From: Kerstersia sp052103615
GTDB taxonomy: Bacteria > Pseudomonadota > Gammaproteobacteria > Burkholderiales > Burkholderiaceae_B
DNA length: 64,000 nt
Assembly: GCF_052103615.1 (NCBI RefSeq)
Contig: NZ_JBQEKA010000009.1
Span: 1 to 64,000, forward strand
Direction: 5' to 3'
This document shows positions 16,283-24,762 of the stretch, piece after piece. Position numbers and translations under genes: made by a program. The notes under the pieces were generated by a model. That model did no database searches. It was not told the origin of the DNA and was given only the letters and a program-made list of their open reading frames with translations. Position 1 is the first letter of the stretch, and each line of letters opens with the position of its first letter.

Positions 16283-18766
16283 TCAGGCGGCGCGCAGCAG
16301 CGCCATGGGCGGCGTATTCAGAATGCGCCGTGTGCCAGCCAGGCCCAGCAAAGTAATCACCAGGGCGGCCAATAAGGCGGTGCAGACCAGTTGCGTCCAG
16401 GGCAGCGGGACATGGGCCATGCGGAAGACGGCCTGCCCCAGCCAGCTGCCTGCGCCGGCGGCGCCCAGGGTGGCTGTCAGGGCGGCAATCAGCCCGAGCA
16501 CCAGGAATTCGCACAAGGCCGCCAGACGCAACTGGCGGCGCTGGGCGCCCAGGGTGCGCAGCAGCGCGGCTTCATGGCGGCGTTGCTGGGCGCTGGCCGC
16601 CAGCGCAGCGGCCAGTACCAGGGCGCCAGCCAGCAGGCTGAAGGAAAGCACCCAGCCCACGGCGCTGCTGACGCGTTCGATGATGCTGCGCACGCGTTCC
16701 AGCAGGTCATTGACGTCCAGCATGCTGACGTTGGGGAATTGCCTCGCCATGTCCGCCAGGTGGGTGTTCTGCGCAGGCGGCAGGTAATAGCTGGCGATCC
16801 AGGTATGAGGCATGCCGGCAGCGTGGCTGGGGTCGAGCAGCAGGAAGAAATTGACGCGGAATGAGCTCCAATCGACTTCGCGCACGCTGTCGATGGTGGC
16901 CGTCACACTGCGGCCTCCGCTTTCCAGGGTCAGGCTGTCGCCCAGCTTCAGGCCAAAGCGTTCCATCCAGCCTTTTTCGACCGACAGGCCGGCGGCGGTG
17001 GCGCCGGGCGCCAGCCAGGATCCGGCCACCAGCCGATTGGCCGAAGGCAGCGTGGCGCTCCAGGAAAAACGCAGTTGCTCGGCGGCGCGTTCACGCATTT
17101 CAGGGGTCTGGTAAAAGCGCTCTGCCGGTTCGCCGTTGACGGCCGTCAGTTTGCCCACGGCCAGCGGCAGCATGGCGATATGGCTGGCATCGACCTGCGC
17201 CAGGGCGGCGCGGTAATCGGGGACTTGCTCTTCCAGGATATTCAGGGCAAACCAGTTCGGGGTTTCCTCAGGGAGTTCCGCCCGCCATTCCTGCAGGAGC
17301 GCCGGGGCGGTGACAGCCAGAATCAGCAGCGCGCACAGGCCCAGGCTCAAGGCGACTGCCTGGATGGCGCTGGTGAAGCGGCGGCGGGCCAGGGAGGCCA
17401 GCCCCAGGCGCAAGGCCGGATGGATACCGGCGGCCAGCCGCCGGGCCAGCCAGAGGGCCAGCAGCGCCAGCAACGCCGCCGCCAGGGCCACGACCGCCAG
17501 GCTGGCCGCCAGAATCAGTGCGAGCCTGGCACTGCCCGCCTGCATCCAGATCAGGCCCAGCGCAGTGACCAGCGGCAGCAGGTAGAACAGGTCGAAACGG
17601 CGCACGCGTGGCGTGACACTGCGGCGGAACACGGCGGCGGGCGGAACCTCTGCCAGCCGCGCCAGCGGCGGCAGGGCGAAACCCGCCAGAATGGCCAGGC
17701 CCATGGCGGCGGCAGCCAGCGAGGGCAGCACCGGTTGCAGGGTGGGCAAGGCGCCGCTGAACAATTGGCCTGCCGCTTGCCAGGCCAGCAGGGATAAGCC
17801 TTGCGTCAGGGCAATGCCCAGCAGCGCGGCGGGCAAGGCCAAGGCCGCCAGCGTGCCGGCCAGGAGTTTCAGGACATCGGCGCGCGGGGTGCCCAGCGCG
17901 CGCAGCAGGGCCACTTCATCAGTTTTGCGCTGGGCATAGCGCTGCGCGGCCAGGGCGATGGCCACACCGGCCAGCAAGGCCGCCAGCAGCGCGCACAGGC
18001 GCAGAAAGGCATTGGCGCGCTCGAAGGCCGCGCCCAGATTTTGCTGCGCGTCTTCCAGTTCGATCAGCTTGGCGTTGTCCGGCAAGGCCTGCGCGCCCGC
18101 CCAGGCTTTCCAGTCCTGGACGGCATCCGGGGCGCCAGCCAGCAGCAGGCTGTAGCGCGCGCGGCTGCCCGGCCCCAGCAGGCCGGCGCCTTCGATATCA
18201 GCCAGCGGGGCCAGGGCGGCGGGCGCCATCGCGAAAACGTTGCCGCCGTCGGGCTGGCGCAGCAGTTCACCCGCGACGCGCAGCGTGGTGTCGCCGATTT
18301 GCACGCTGGCGCCTACGGCTACGTCCAGCGCGGCCAGGGCGCGGGCATCCAGGTAGATTTCGCCCGGCTGGGGGGCAGCGGCGCTGCGGCTGCTGCCATC
18401 GGCATGGCGCAGCGTGATCTCGCCGCGCAACGGCCAGTCCGGCGAGACGGCCGCCAGGTTCAGCAACTGGGCCTGCTCCCGGGTGAAGGCCATGCTGGGA
18501 AAACGGATGGTTTGCGCCGTGGCCAGCCCCAGGGTGCGGGCCTGCTTTTCATAGTCCGCCGGAATGGGGCTGGGCGCATTGATGCCGCTGTCACCGCCCA
18601 GCAGTTCGGCCGAACCCGCGGTAATACTGTGTTCGACGCGCAGCGCCAGCGTGGCAACCACGCCCAGCGCAACGATGGACAACACCAGCGCCAGCGCCAG
18701 GGTGCGCAGTTCCGTGAGACGCCATTCGCGCCGGACGGTGCGTAAAGCCAGGGGGAGGATATTCAT
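16283..18766 (-). CDS. ABC transporter permease, YbbP-like (FtsX/MacB family)
   Basis: This 827-residue protein resembles E. coli YbbP in size, partner and layout. An N-terminal helix (about 18-42) is followed by a large periplasmic domain, then groups of helices with FtsX-type LLRALGTPRADVLKL and LLRTLGAQRRQLRL segments after the core helices. It starts 43 nt after the ATPase gene on the same strand. YbbA-YbbP with TesA is a conserved neighbourhood. The substrate is unknown and is thought to be lipid or envelope related. Two FtsX cores are visible, consistent with an internally duplicated permease. Confidence 0.88.
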   Translation of the reverse strand: MNILPLALRTVRREWRLTELRTLALALVLSIVALGVVATLALRVEHSITAGSAELLGGDSGINAPSPIPADYEKQARTLGLATAQTIRFPSMAFTREQAQLLNLAAVSPDWPLRGEITLRHADGSSRSAAAPQPGEIYLDARALAALDVAVGASVQIGDTTLRVAGELLRQPDGGNVFAMAPAALAPLADIEGAGLLGPGSRARYSLLLAGAPDAVQDWKAWAGAQALPDNAKLIELEDAQQNLGAAFERANAFLRLCALLAALLAGVAIALAAQRYAQRKTDEVALLRALGTPRADVLKLLAGTLAALALPAALLGIALTQGLSLLAWQAAGQLFSGALPTLQPVLPSLAAAAMGLAILAGFALPPLARLAEVPPAAVFRRSVTPRVRRFDLFYLLPLVTALGLIWMQAGSARLALILAASLAVVALAAALLALLALWLARRLAAGIHPALRLGLASLARRRFTSAIQAVALSLGLCALLILAVTAPALLQEWRAELPEETPNWFALNILEEQVPDYRAALAQVDASHIAMLPLAVGKLTAVNGEPAERFYQTPEMRERAAEQLRFSWSATLPSANRLVAGSWLAPGATAAGLSVEKGWMERFGLKLGDSLTLESGGRSVTATIDSVREVDWSSFRVNFFLLLDPSHAAGMPHTWIASYYLPPAQNTHLADMARQFPNVSMLDVNDLLERVRSIIERVSSAVGWVLSFSLLAGALVLAAALAASAQQRRHEAALLRTLGAQRRQLRLAALCEFLVLGLIAALTATLGAAGAGSWLGQAVFRMAHVPLPWTQLVCTALLAALVITLLGLAGTRRILNTPPMALLRAA

Positions 18767-18809
18767 GGATGTCGGTGGGCGGCGGGAAAGGGCGGAACCA
18801 GGGCGGTGT

Positions 18810-19496
18810 TCATGTGTCCAGGCGGCCTGCAGTGATATGCAGCGACTGCTGGCAGCGTTGCGCCAGCGTCAGATCGTGCGTGACCAGCACCAGTGTCGTG
18901 CCATGTTCCTGGTTGAGACGGAACAGCAGATCGCTCACAGTACTGCCGGTGCGGGCATCCAGGTTACCAGTGGGTTCATCAGCAAACAGAATGCGGGGTT
19001 CATTGACGAAGGCGCGGGCGATGGCAACGCGTTGCTGTTCTCCGCCGGACAGTTGCGCCGGGTAATGGCTGCGGCGGTGCGACAGGCCGACAGCGTCGAG
19101 CGCGGCCTGGGCCCGTTCACGGGCGCGGGGCGCGCCCTCCAGTTCTAGCGGCAGCATGACGTTTTCTTCGGCGCTGAGGGCAGGCAATAGGTGGAAGGAT
19201 TGAAAAACAAAGCCGACCAGGCGCCGGCGCAGTCCGGCGCGCGCTTCTTCATCCAGGGTTTCCAGGGCATGGCCATCGAGGCGTATGCTGCCGCTGCTGG
19301 GAACATCCAGCCCTGCCAGCAGTCCCAGCAAGGTCGTCTTGCCGGAACCGGAAGCGCCGATGATTGCCGCGCTTTCGCCGGCGCGGATGCGCAGGGAGAT
19401 ATCCTCCAGGATATCCAGTCTGCCAGCGGGGCCTGCTACTGACTTGCTAACATGCAGGCTTTCCAAAAGTACCTGTACCTGGGATGAACCGCTCAT
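18810..19496 (-). CDS. ABC transporter ATP-binding protein, YbbA-like
   Basis: The ATPase has 228 residues. Walker A is GASGSGKTTLL, the Q-loop FVFQSFHLLP, the signature LSGGEQQRVAIARA and Walker B ILFADEPT. It belongs to the LolD/MacB/FtsE type. ATG 19496 has AAAGGAAA at good spacing. The start codon overlaps the tesA start codon on the other strand. It works with the permease encoded just downstream. Confidence 0.92.
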   Translation of the reverse strand: MSGSSQVQVLLESLHVSKSVAGPAGRLDILEDISLRIRAGESAAIIGASGSGKTTLLGLLAGLDVPSSGSIRLDGHALETLDEEARAGLRRRLVGFVFQSFHLLPALSAEENVMLPLELEGAPRARERAQAALDAVGLSHRRSHYPAQLSGGEQQRVAIARAFVNEPRILFADEPTGNLDARTGSTVSDLLFRLNQEHGTTLVLVTHDLTLAQRCQQSLHITAGRLDT

Positions 19497-20103
19497 GCGT
19501 CGTTTCCTTTGCTTGCTGTGCCTGTGGGTTGCCGCGCCATTTGCGCAGGCGGCCGATCCCGTCATTCTGGTGCTGGGGGACTCTCTATCCGCCGCACATA
19601 ATATTCCGTCGGATCAGGGCTGGGTGAATCTGCTGGCGCAGCGGCTGGCCACCGAGGCGCCGACCTGGAAGGTCGTCAACGCCAGTGTCAGCGGAGCGAC
19701 CAGCGCCAACGGCAAGGCCGCCTTGCCCGCTTTGCTGGAAGAGTACCGCCCGGAGATCCTGGTGCTGGAACTGGGCGCCAATGATGGCCTGCGCGGCCAG
19801 CCCCTGGCCGTGCTGGAAGATAATCTGGCCGACATGATAGAAGATGCGCGCGATGCCGGGGCCGAAGTTTTGCTGGCCGGCATTGAATTGCCCGTCAATT
19901 ATGGGCCGCGTTACAGAGACGGCTTGCGCCAGTTGTACGCCGGGCTGGCGCAGCGTTACCAGACCGGGCTGGTGCCGTTCTTGCTGGAAGGGGTGGCGCT
20001 GGAGCCTGCTTTGATGCAAAGCGACGGCTTGCATCCGGTGGCAGCGGCACAGCCGCGCATTCTGGAAAATGTCTGGCCGGCGTTGCGCGAGCTGCTGCCC
20101 TAA
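19495..20103 (+). CDS. tesA: arylesterase / acyl-CoA thioesterase I, TesA-like GDSL hydrolase
   Basis: This 202-residue SGNH hydrolase is exported. The signal peptide covers about residues 1-19 (cleavage after FAQA). Block I is VLGDSLSAA with the nucleophile Ser, block III is ELGANDGL, and block V is DGLHP with the catalytic Asp and His. It lies divergent to ybbA, as in E. coli. ATG 19495-19497 shares two bases with the ybbA start on the opposite strand. A downstream hairpin without a T run lies at 20141-20170. Confidence 0.92.
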   Translation: MRRFLCLLCLWVAAPFAQAADPVILVLGDSLSAAHNIPSDQGWVNLLAQRLATEAPTWKVVNASVSGATSANGKAALPALLEEYRPEILVLELGANDGLRGQPLAVLEDNLADMIEDARDAGAEVLLAGIELPVNYGPRYRDGLRQLYAGLAQRYQTGLVPFLLEGVALEPALMQSDGLHPVAAAQPRILENVWPALRELLP

Positions 20104-20140
20104 GGCCGGGCTGATTCGGACAGATCCGGACAGATCCGGG

Positions 20141-20170
20141 CTGATGCCGGGCAGGGCAGCCCGGCATCAG
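20141..20170. repeat. strong hairpin between convergent tesA and nuclease genes
   Basis: CTGATGCCGGGC (20141-20152) and GCCCGGCATCAG (20159-20170) form a perfect 12-bp stem with a 6-nt loop. No T run follows. It may stabilise or terminate transcripts of the convergent genes. Confidence 0.5.
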
Positions 20171-20202
20171 GCGGGGCGGCTGCCATTTTCAGGCAGCTAC
20201 CC

Positions 20203-20262
20203 GCAGGCCATTACTCGCAGCTCATTGCTTGCAGCTCATTACCCGCAGACCACTACCCGCAG
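20203..20262. repeat. 14-bp tandem repeat, four copies
   Basis: Units 20203-20216, 20217-20230, 20231-20244 and 20245-20258 share GCAG followed by a CATTAC-like core; a fifth GCAG begins at 20259. It lies just beyond the 3' end of the nuclease gene in the convergent spacer. Confidence 0.7.
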
Positions 20263-20272
20263 GCAGCTTGTC

Positions 20273-22711
20273 TCAAACAATCGCTGCGGCGCGGCGGCGC
20301 CGCATCCAGGCGAGGGCGGCGAGCAGGCCCAGGCCCATGGCGCCGCCGCCGCTGCTGCTGTCGTCATCGCCGCCAGGCTCGGGCGTGCCGGATTCTTCGC
20401 CGCCGGTGTCATCCTGCTTGGACAATGCCATATCAATCACGACCGGATCGTGATCGGATGAGCTGTAGGGGTCGGCGGCATAGAACGATTCCTGTTGCTG
20501 CGCGCTTTTGTACTGCAAGGAGTATTGCAGGGCTGGCGGCTCATCGGCATTGATATGCCAGACTTGCGCTTTCAAGGTCTTGGCCGCCAGGGCGGGGTCG
20601 GCCAGTGCGTGGTCCAGATAGCCTGACATGCCATTGAACACATAGCTGTATTCGGCGCCCGCGCCGTCGCGGGCCAGCAGATCGGCGTAACCGGCGTTGG
20701 CGAGCGCGGCGATGGGGTCTTCCTTGGCGTAGCTGTTCAGGTCACCGATAATCAGGCGGCCCGCCGTTTCGACGCCCGTCGGACTGGCGGCGAGCCAGTT
20801 GTTCAGGGCCTGGGCGGCTTTGATCCGGGTCGGATTCCAGCAGCTTTGGCCATCGTTCTGGTCGGCATCGCCCTCCGCGGCCTTGTCACAACCCTTGGAT
20901 TTGAAATGGTTCACCGCGACCGTGACCGGCAAGCCGCCGCGTACCGATTCGAAGGTCTGGGCCAGCGGCATGCGGTTCTTGTTGTCGATGTCCAGCGTGG
21001 CAACCTTGCCGGTTTCGCGGACGCTGTCATTGCGGTACATCATCGCGACAGTGATCTCGTCGGACCCCAGGCGCTCGCTGGCGGGCTGGATATAGCTCCA
21101 GTTGCTGCCCATGCGGCGCGTCAGCTGATGGATGGCGCTGTTGGCGTCATAGCCGTTGTTCTCGATTTCCATCAGGCCGATGATGTCGGCATCGAGCTGC
21201 TTGAGCGCCGCAACGATTTTGTCTTCCTGGCGTTGCAGTTCGGCTGCGCTTTTCGCGCCGCGAGACGTGGGGAAACCGCCGCCCTTGCCGTCGCCGTTGA
21301 AGTAGTTCAGCACATTGAAAGAGGCCACGCGGACATCGGTGCCGCTGGCGCGGACCGGGGCATCCGGGCGCGGGTTGCCCGCAGGGTCGAAGCCAGGGGC
21401 GGCCGCGCCGGGCAGCGGTTGAATGCGCCAGGCACTGTAGCGGTTTTCCACCACCCCGCGCACCGGCGTGGTCGTGGTATAGCCGCGGCGCAGGGTGTTG
21501 GCTGCTGATAGCTCCGGCGCCGGATAGGGGACTGAGGCAGGGTTCTGATGGTTGTAGCCGTCATCCAGGATGATGCTGTTGCGTGTGTTGGCGGCCAGCA
21601 GTGCCTGGGCGGCCTGACCGGGGGCAACGGCATGCGTGGGGGTCTGCAACAGGCCATTGCCCAGCAGAATGCTGCCATAGCGGCCTAGCTCATAGACATT
21701 ATTGACGGTCAGGCCGGGCGCCAGCTCGACCAGCATGCCGGCATACTGGGCATGGTCGCTGCCTTCAGGCAGGGGCAGGGCCAGCGGTTCGGCCTGCACG
21801 GACAGGCCAGAGGCACAGACGGCGACATCGCTGGCCAGGGTCAGCTGGGTCTGGTTGTATTTCTCTTCCACTTTGCCCACCAGGTGCACGCGCTGGCCGG
21901 CCGTGGCCGTCTTCCCTGGGGCATAGACGAACAGCCCCTCGGACACGCCGGGACGGCGCAGCCGTTCGGCATCGGCAGTCTGAACAAAGAAGCCGGAAAA
22001 ACCGTTGGTGTAGGTATAGCTTGCCGTGACGATGGCTTCCACATGGACGTTTTCCAGGGAGGCGCCGTCGGCGCGGCCTTGCAGATCCGCGATGGCGGTG
22101 GCGGGGGCGCCGCAGCGGGCCTCTACCGTGCCGCCGATGGCCAGGCCGGGGTGGGCGCCCAGGCCGTCGAAACTATCGACCGGAAAGGCATCCCATTGCT
22201 GATCGACATCGAAGGGCGTATCCGCCGCGTCATCACCGGTCTGAATGGCAGCCTTGCGGCGCAAGGTATTGTCTTTGGTCGAAGCGCCGCTGGCGCCTAC
22301 CCAGGCTTCCGAGGGGCGGAAACCGACCTGGCCGATGCGGTCAACAATGGCGCCTTGACGGCTTAGTGTCACGGCATCGTCGCCGTTGTAGTTCAGGCCG
22401 GCAAGCAGGTTGATGCGGCTGCCCAGGGCATCGGCCATATGCGAATGGGCGATGACGTAGGTGGCGCCGGGGGCCAGGCTGCCCGAGGGCTTGAAGGTGG
22501 ATGACACCGTCTTGGCCCCGTTGGCATACACATGGACTTCATACTGGGCCAGGTCCACAGCGCTGCTGCCGGTGTTGTACAACTCCAGCGCCTTGTTATT
22601 GGATGTGCCTTCGACATATTCGCTGAAGATCACATCAGCGGAGACGGGCGCGGCCATAAAAGCGGTCAGCAGGGCGGCATGGCAAGGGGCAAGACGTCTG
22701 TGGCGGGTCAT
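20273..22711 (-). CDS. ExeM/NucH-family secreted endonuclease with GlyGly-CTERM tail
   Basis: The 812-residue protein is exported, with the signal peptide ending near AAPVSA. A lamin-tail-like domain follows (VIFSEYVEGTSNNKALELYN). The middle resembles an OB-fold (about 210-330), and the C-terminal half is an endonuclease/exonuclease/phosphatase domain (RVASFNVLNYF, MEIENNGYD, SDHDPVVIDM). The end is an acidic linker, SSSGGG, a helix and an Arg cluster (WMRRRR): the GlyGly-CTERM anchor normally processed by a rhombosortase. Such nucleases are usually type II secreted and degrade extracellular DNA. The start at ATG 22711 is uncertain; ATG 22726 is also possible. Confidence 0.88.
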   Translation of the reverse strand: MTRHRRLAPCHAALLTAFMAAPVSADVIFSEYVEGTSNNKALELYNTGSSAVDLAQYEVHVYANGAKTVSSTFKPSGSLAPGATYVIAHSHMADALGSRINLLAGLNYNGDDAVTLSRQGAIVDRIGQVGFRPSEAWVGASGASTKDNTLRRKAAIQTGDDAADTPFDVDQQWDAFPVDSFDGLGAHPGLAIGGTVEARCGAPATAIADLQGRADGASLENVHVEAIVTASYTYTNGFSGFFVQTADAERLRRPGVSEGLFVYAPGKTATAGQRVHLVGKVEEKYNQTQLTLASDVAVCASGLSVQAEPLALPLPEGSDHAQYAGMLVELAPGLTVNNVYELGRYGSILLGNGLLQTPTHAVAPGQAAQALLAANTRNSIILDDGYNHQNPASVPYPAPELSAANTLRRGYTTTTPVRGVVENRYSAWRIQPLPGAAAPGFDPAGNPRPDAPVRASGTDVRVASFNVLNYFNGDGKGGGFPTSRGAKSAAELQRQEDKIVAALKQLDADIIGLMEIENNGYDANSAIHQLTRRMGSNWSYIQPASERLGSDEITVAMMYRNDSVRETGKVATLDIDNKNRMPLAQTFESVRGGLPVTVAVNHFKSKGCDKAAEGDADQNDGQSCWNPTRIKAAQALNNWLAASPTGVETAGRLIIGDLNSYAKEDPIAALANAGYADLLARDGAGAEYSYVFNGMSGYLDHALADPALAAKTLKAQVWHINADEPPALQYSLQYKSAQQQESFYAADPYSSSDHDPVVIDMALSKQDDTGGEESGTPEPGGDDDSSSGGGAMGLGLLAALAWMRRRRAAAIV

Positions 22712-22899
22712 GATGGCGGGTTCCATGGCATTCGGGGAACCCGCAAAGTAAACGCCATGGGTGACAAGGACGTTAAATCGCGTCAGCATGGGGCCGCCGC
22801 ATGGCGTTAACATGCAGGCATGTATCCCGGGCAGCGGGCGCCGCGCCTGGAAATCCACCGCCTGGCTGCCGCCTGGCCCTTATCTGGAATGCGTTGATT

Positions 22900-23697
22900 A
22901 TGCTGACTTTTTTGCTTTATCTGGTGCTGGGGGTATTTTCCGGCGTGCTGGCGGGACTGTTCGGTATCGGCGGCGGCCTGATTATCGTCCCGGTGCTGGT
23001 GTATAGCTTTACGGCCCAGGGGCTGGATCCCAACGTCCTGACCCATATGGCGGTAGGCACATCGCTGGCCACCATTGTGTTTACGTCCATCAACTCCATT
23101 GCCGGGCACCAGAAGCGCGGCGCGATCAATTGGTATCTGGTGCGCTGGATGACAGTGGGTTTGCTGGTGGGGGCAATTTTGGGCGGGCGTGTGGCATCGC
23201 TGCTGCCAGGGGCCGATTTGCAATTGGTCATCGGGGTGTTTGCGATCTGCATGTCGGTTCAGTTGTATTTTGGCCTGGGGACCAAAAATGCCGCTGGCGA
23301 ACCTTTTCGACAGCCCAGCAAGTTGTGGTTGGGGCTTAGCGGTACGGTGGTGGGGTGCGCATCCGCACTTTTCGGTATCGGCGGAGGTTCTTTGACCGTA
23401 CCGCTCTTGTCATGGCGTCGTTTGCCCATGCAGAAGGCCGTCGGCACGTCGGCAGCCTGCGGCATGCCCATCGCCATTTTCGGCGCCTTGTCCTTCATTT
23501 ATTTCGGCTGGGGCGAAGCCAACCGGCCGCCGCATAGTTTCGGTTTCATTTATCTGCCCGCGTTGGTCGGCATTGCCGTGACCAGCATGTTCTCCGCCGG
23601 TATCGGGGTGAAGCTGGCGCACAAGCTGTCGCCCGTCATGCTGAAAAAACTGTTTGCCGTGCTGTTGCTGTGCGTGGGCTTGAACTTCATCCTGTAA
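22900..23697 (+). CDS. sulfite exporter TauE/SafE family membrane protein
   Basis: This 265-residue protein has about eight helices. Both TauE repeats show their signature: LAGLFGIGGGLIIVP near residue 18 and ASALFGIGGGSLTVP near residue 155. The family moves anions such as sulfite or organosulfonates across the inner membrane. ATG 22900 was chosen because the upstream codons are not hydrophobic. It is divergent from the nuclease gene and is followed by a CitE-like gene 41 nt later. Confidence 0.88.
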   Translation: MLTFLLYLVLGVFSGVLAGLFGIGGGLIIVPVLVYSFTAQGLDPNVLTHMAVGTSLATIVFTSINSIAGHQKRGAINWYLVRWMTVGLLVGAILGGRVASLLPGADLQLVIGVFAICMSVQLYFGLGTKNAAGEPFRQPSKLWLGLSGTVVGCASALFGIGGGSLTVPLLSWRRLPMQKAVGTSAACGMPIAIFGALSFIYFGWGEANRPPHSFGFIYLPALVGIAVTSMFSAGIGVKLAHKLSPVMLKKLFAVLLLCVGLNFIL

Positions 23698-23738
23698 ATC
23701 AGTGAATGGAACACGGGCAGAATCAGGGAGCAGCAGCC

Positions 23739-24650
23739 ATGCAGCAGGAACCGTCTCTTCATCACGACGCCATTGACGCGGCAGGGCTTCGGCCGCGGCG
23801 CTCGGTGCTGTATATCTCCGGCGCCAACGAGCGGGCGCTGGAAAAGGCCCGCTCGTTGGCGGCGGATACCTTGATCTTCGATCTGGAAGACGCGGTCGCG
23901 CCGGAGACCAAGGCCATGGCGCGCCAACGCATAGGCGCCGCGCTGGCCCAGCCGCAGGGCTATGGCTACCGTGAACGCATCGTGCGCATCAATGCCTTGG
24001 CGACCCCTTGGGGGCAAGACGACCTGGCATGGCTGGCGGGGCAGGATATCGACGGCATGCTGTTGCCCAAAGTGGAAAGTGCCGCTGCCGTGCAGCAGGC
24101 GCGCCGGGCGATGCAGGCAGCAGGCTGCCGGGCGGATTTGCCGCTATGGGCCATGCTGGAAACCCCGCTGGGGATACTGCGCGCCGACGCCATTGCGGAA
24201 CAGGGCGTGGCCGCGCTGGTGGCCGGGACATCGGATCTGGCCAAGGCGCTGGATGCGCAGCCAGGCACGGACCGTCAGCCTTTGCTCTTTGCCTTGTCGC
24301 AAATCGTGCTGGCAGCGCGGGCCTGGGGTTGCGCGGCGCTGGATGGGGTGCATGGCGATCTGGAAGATGACGACGGGCTGGCGCACGTATGCCGCCAGGG
24401 GCGGGCGCTGGGCTTTGACGGCAAAACACTGATTCATCCCCGGCAGCTGGCGGCTGCCAATGCCGCGTTCAGCCCCTCTGGCGCGGATGTGGCGGCGGCA
24501 CGTAAACGCGTGGCGGCCTGGGCCCAGGCGCAGGCACAGGGCCTGGGCGTGGTGGTGGTGGATGGCGTGCTCGTAGAGCGTTTGCATGTGGATGCCGCGG
24601 AAGGGCTGCTGGCACGCGCCGAGCAGATCGCGGAGCGCGAGCGCGGCTGA
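23739..24650 (+). CDS. HpcH/HpaI-CitE family lyase (citrate lyase beta-like)
   Basis: This 303-residue TIM-barrel lyase shows RSVLYISGANERALEKA at the CoA-binding start, DLEDAV with the metal-binding acidic residues, VRINAL, LPKVES and LETPLGI. The family includes citryl-CoA, malyl-CoA and beta-methylmalyl-CoA lyases. No citrate lyase alpha or gamma subunit genes are nearby, so a stand-alone (S)-citramalyl- or malyl-CoA lyase is more likely than citrate lyase. AGGGAG lies 8 nt before ATG 23739. A bidirectional terminator follows. Confidence 0.85.
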   Translation: MQQEPSLHHDAIDAAGLRPRRSVLYISGANERALEKARSLAADTLIFDLEDAVAPETKAMARQRIGAALAQPQGYGYRERIVRINALATPWGQDDLAWLAGQDIDGMLLPKVESAAAVQQARRAMQAAGCRADLPLWAMLETPLGILRADAIAEQGVAALVAGTSDLAKALDAQPGTDRQPLLFALSQIVLAARAWGCAALDGVHGDLEDDDGLAHVCRQGRALGFDGKTLIHPRQLAAANAAFSPSGADVAAARKRVAAWAQAQAQGLGVVVVDGVLVERLHVDAAEGLLARAEQIAERERG

Positions 24651-24712
24651 GAACGCCCAGACAGGATACGCACGGACAGGAAGCACACGGTCAGGAAGCG
24701 CCCAGCCATACA

Positions 24713-24749
24713 AAATCCCCGCCAGGCCTAGCACCTGGCGGGGATTTTT
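24713..24749. terminator. bidirectional Rho-independent terminator
   Basis: ATCCCCGCCAGG (24715-24726) pairs with CCTGGCGGGGAT (24734-24745), flanked by A and T runs on both sides. It separates the CitE-like gene (+) from serA (-). Confidence 0.9.
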
Positions 24750-24762
24750 GTCAGGGCGTCAC

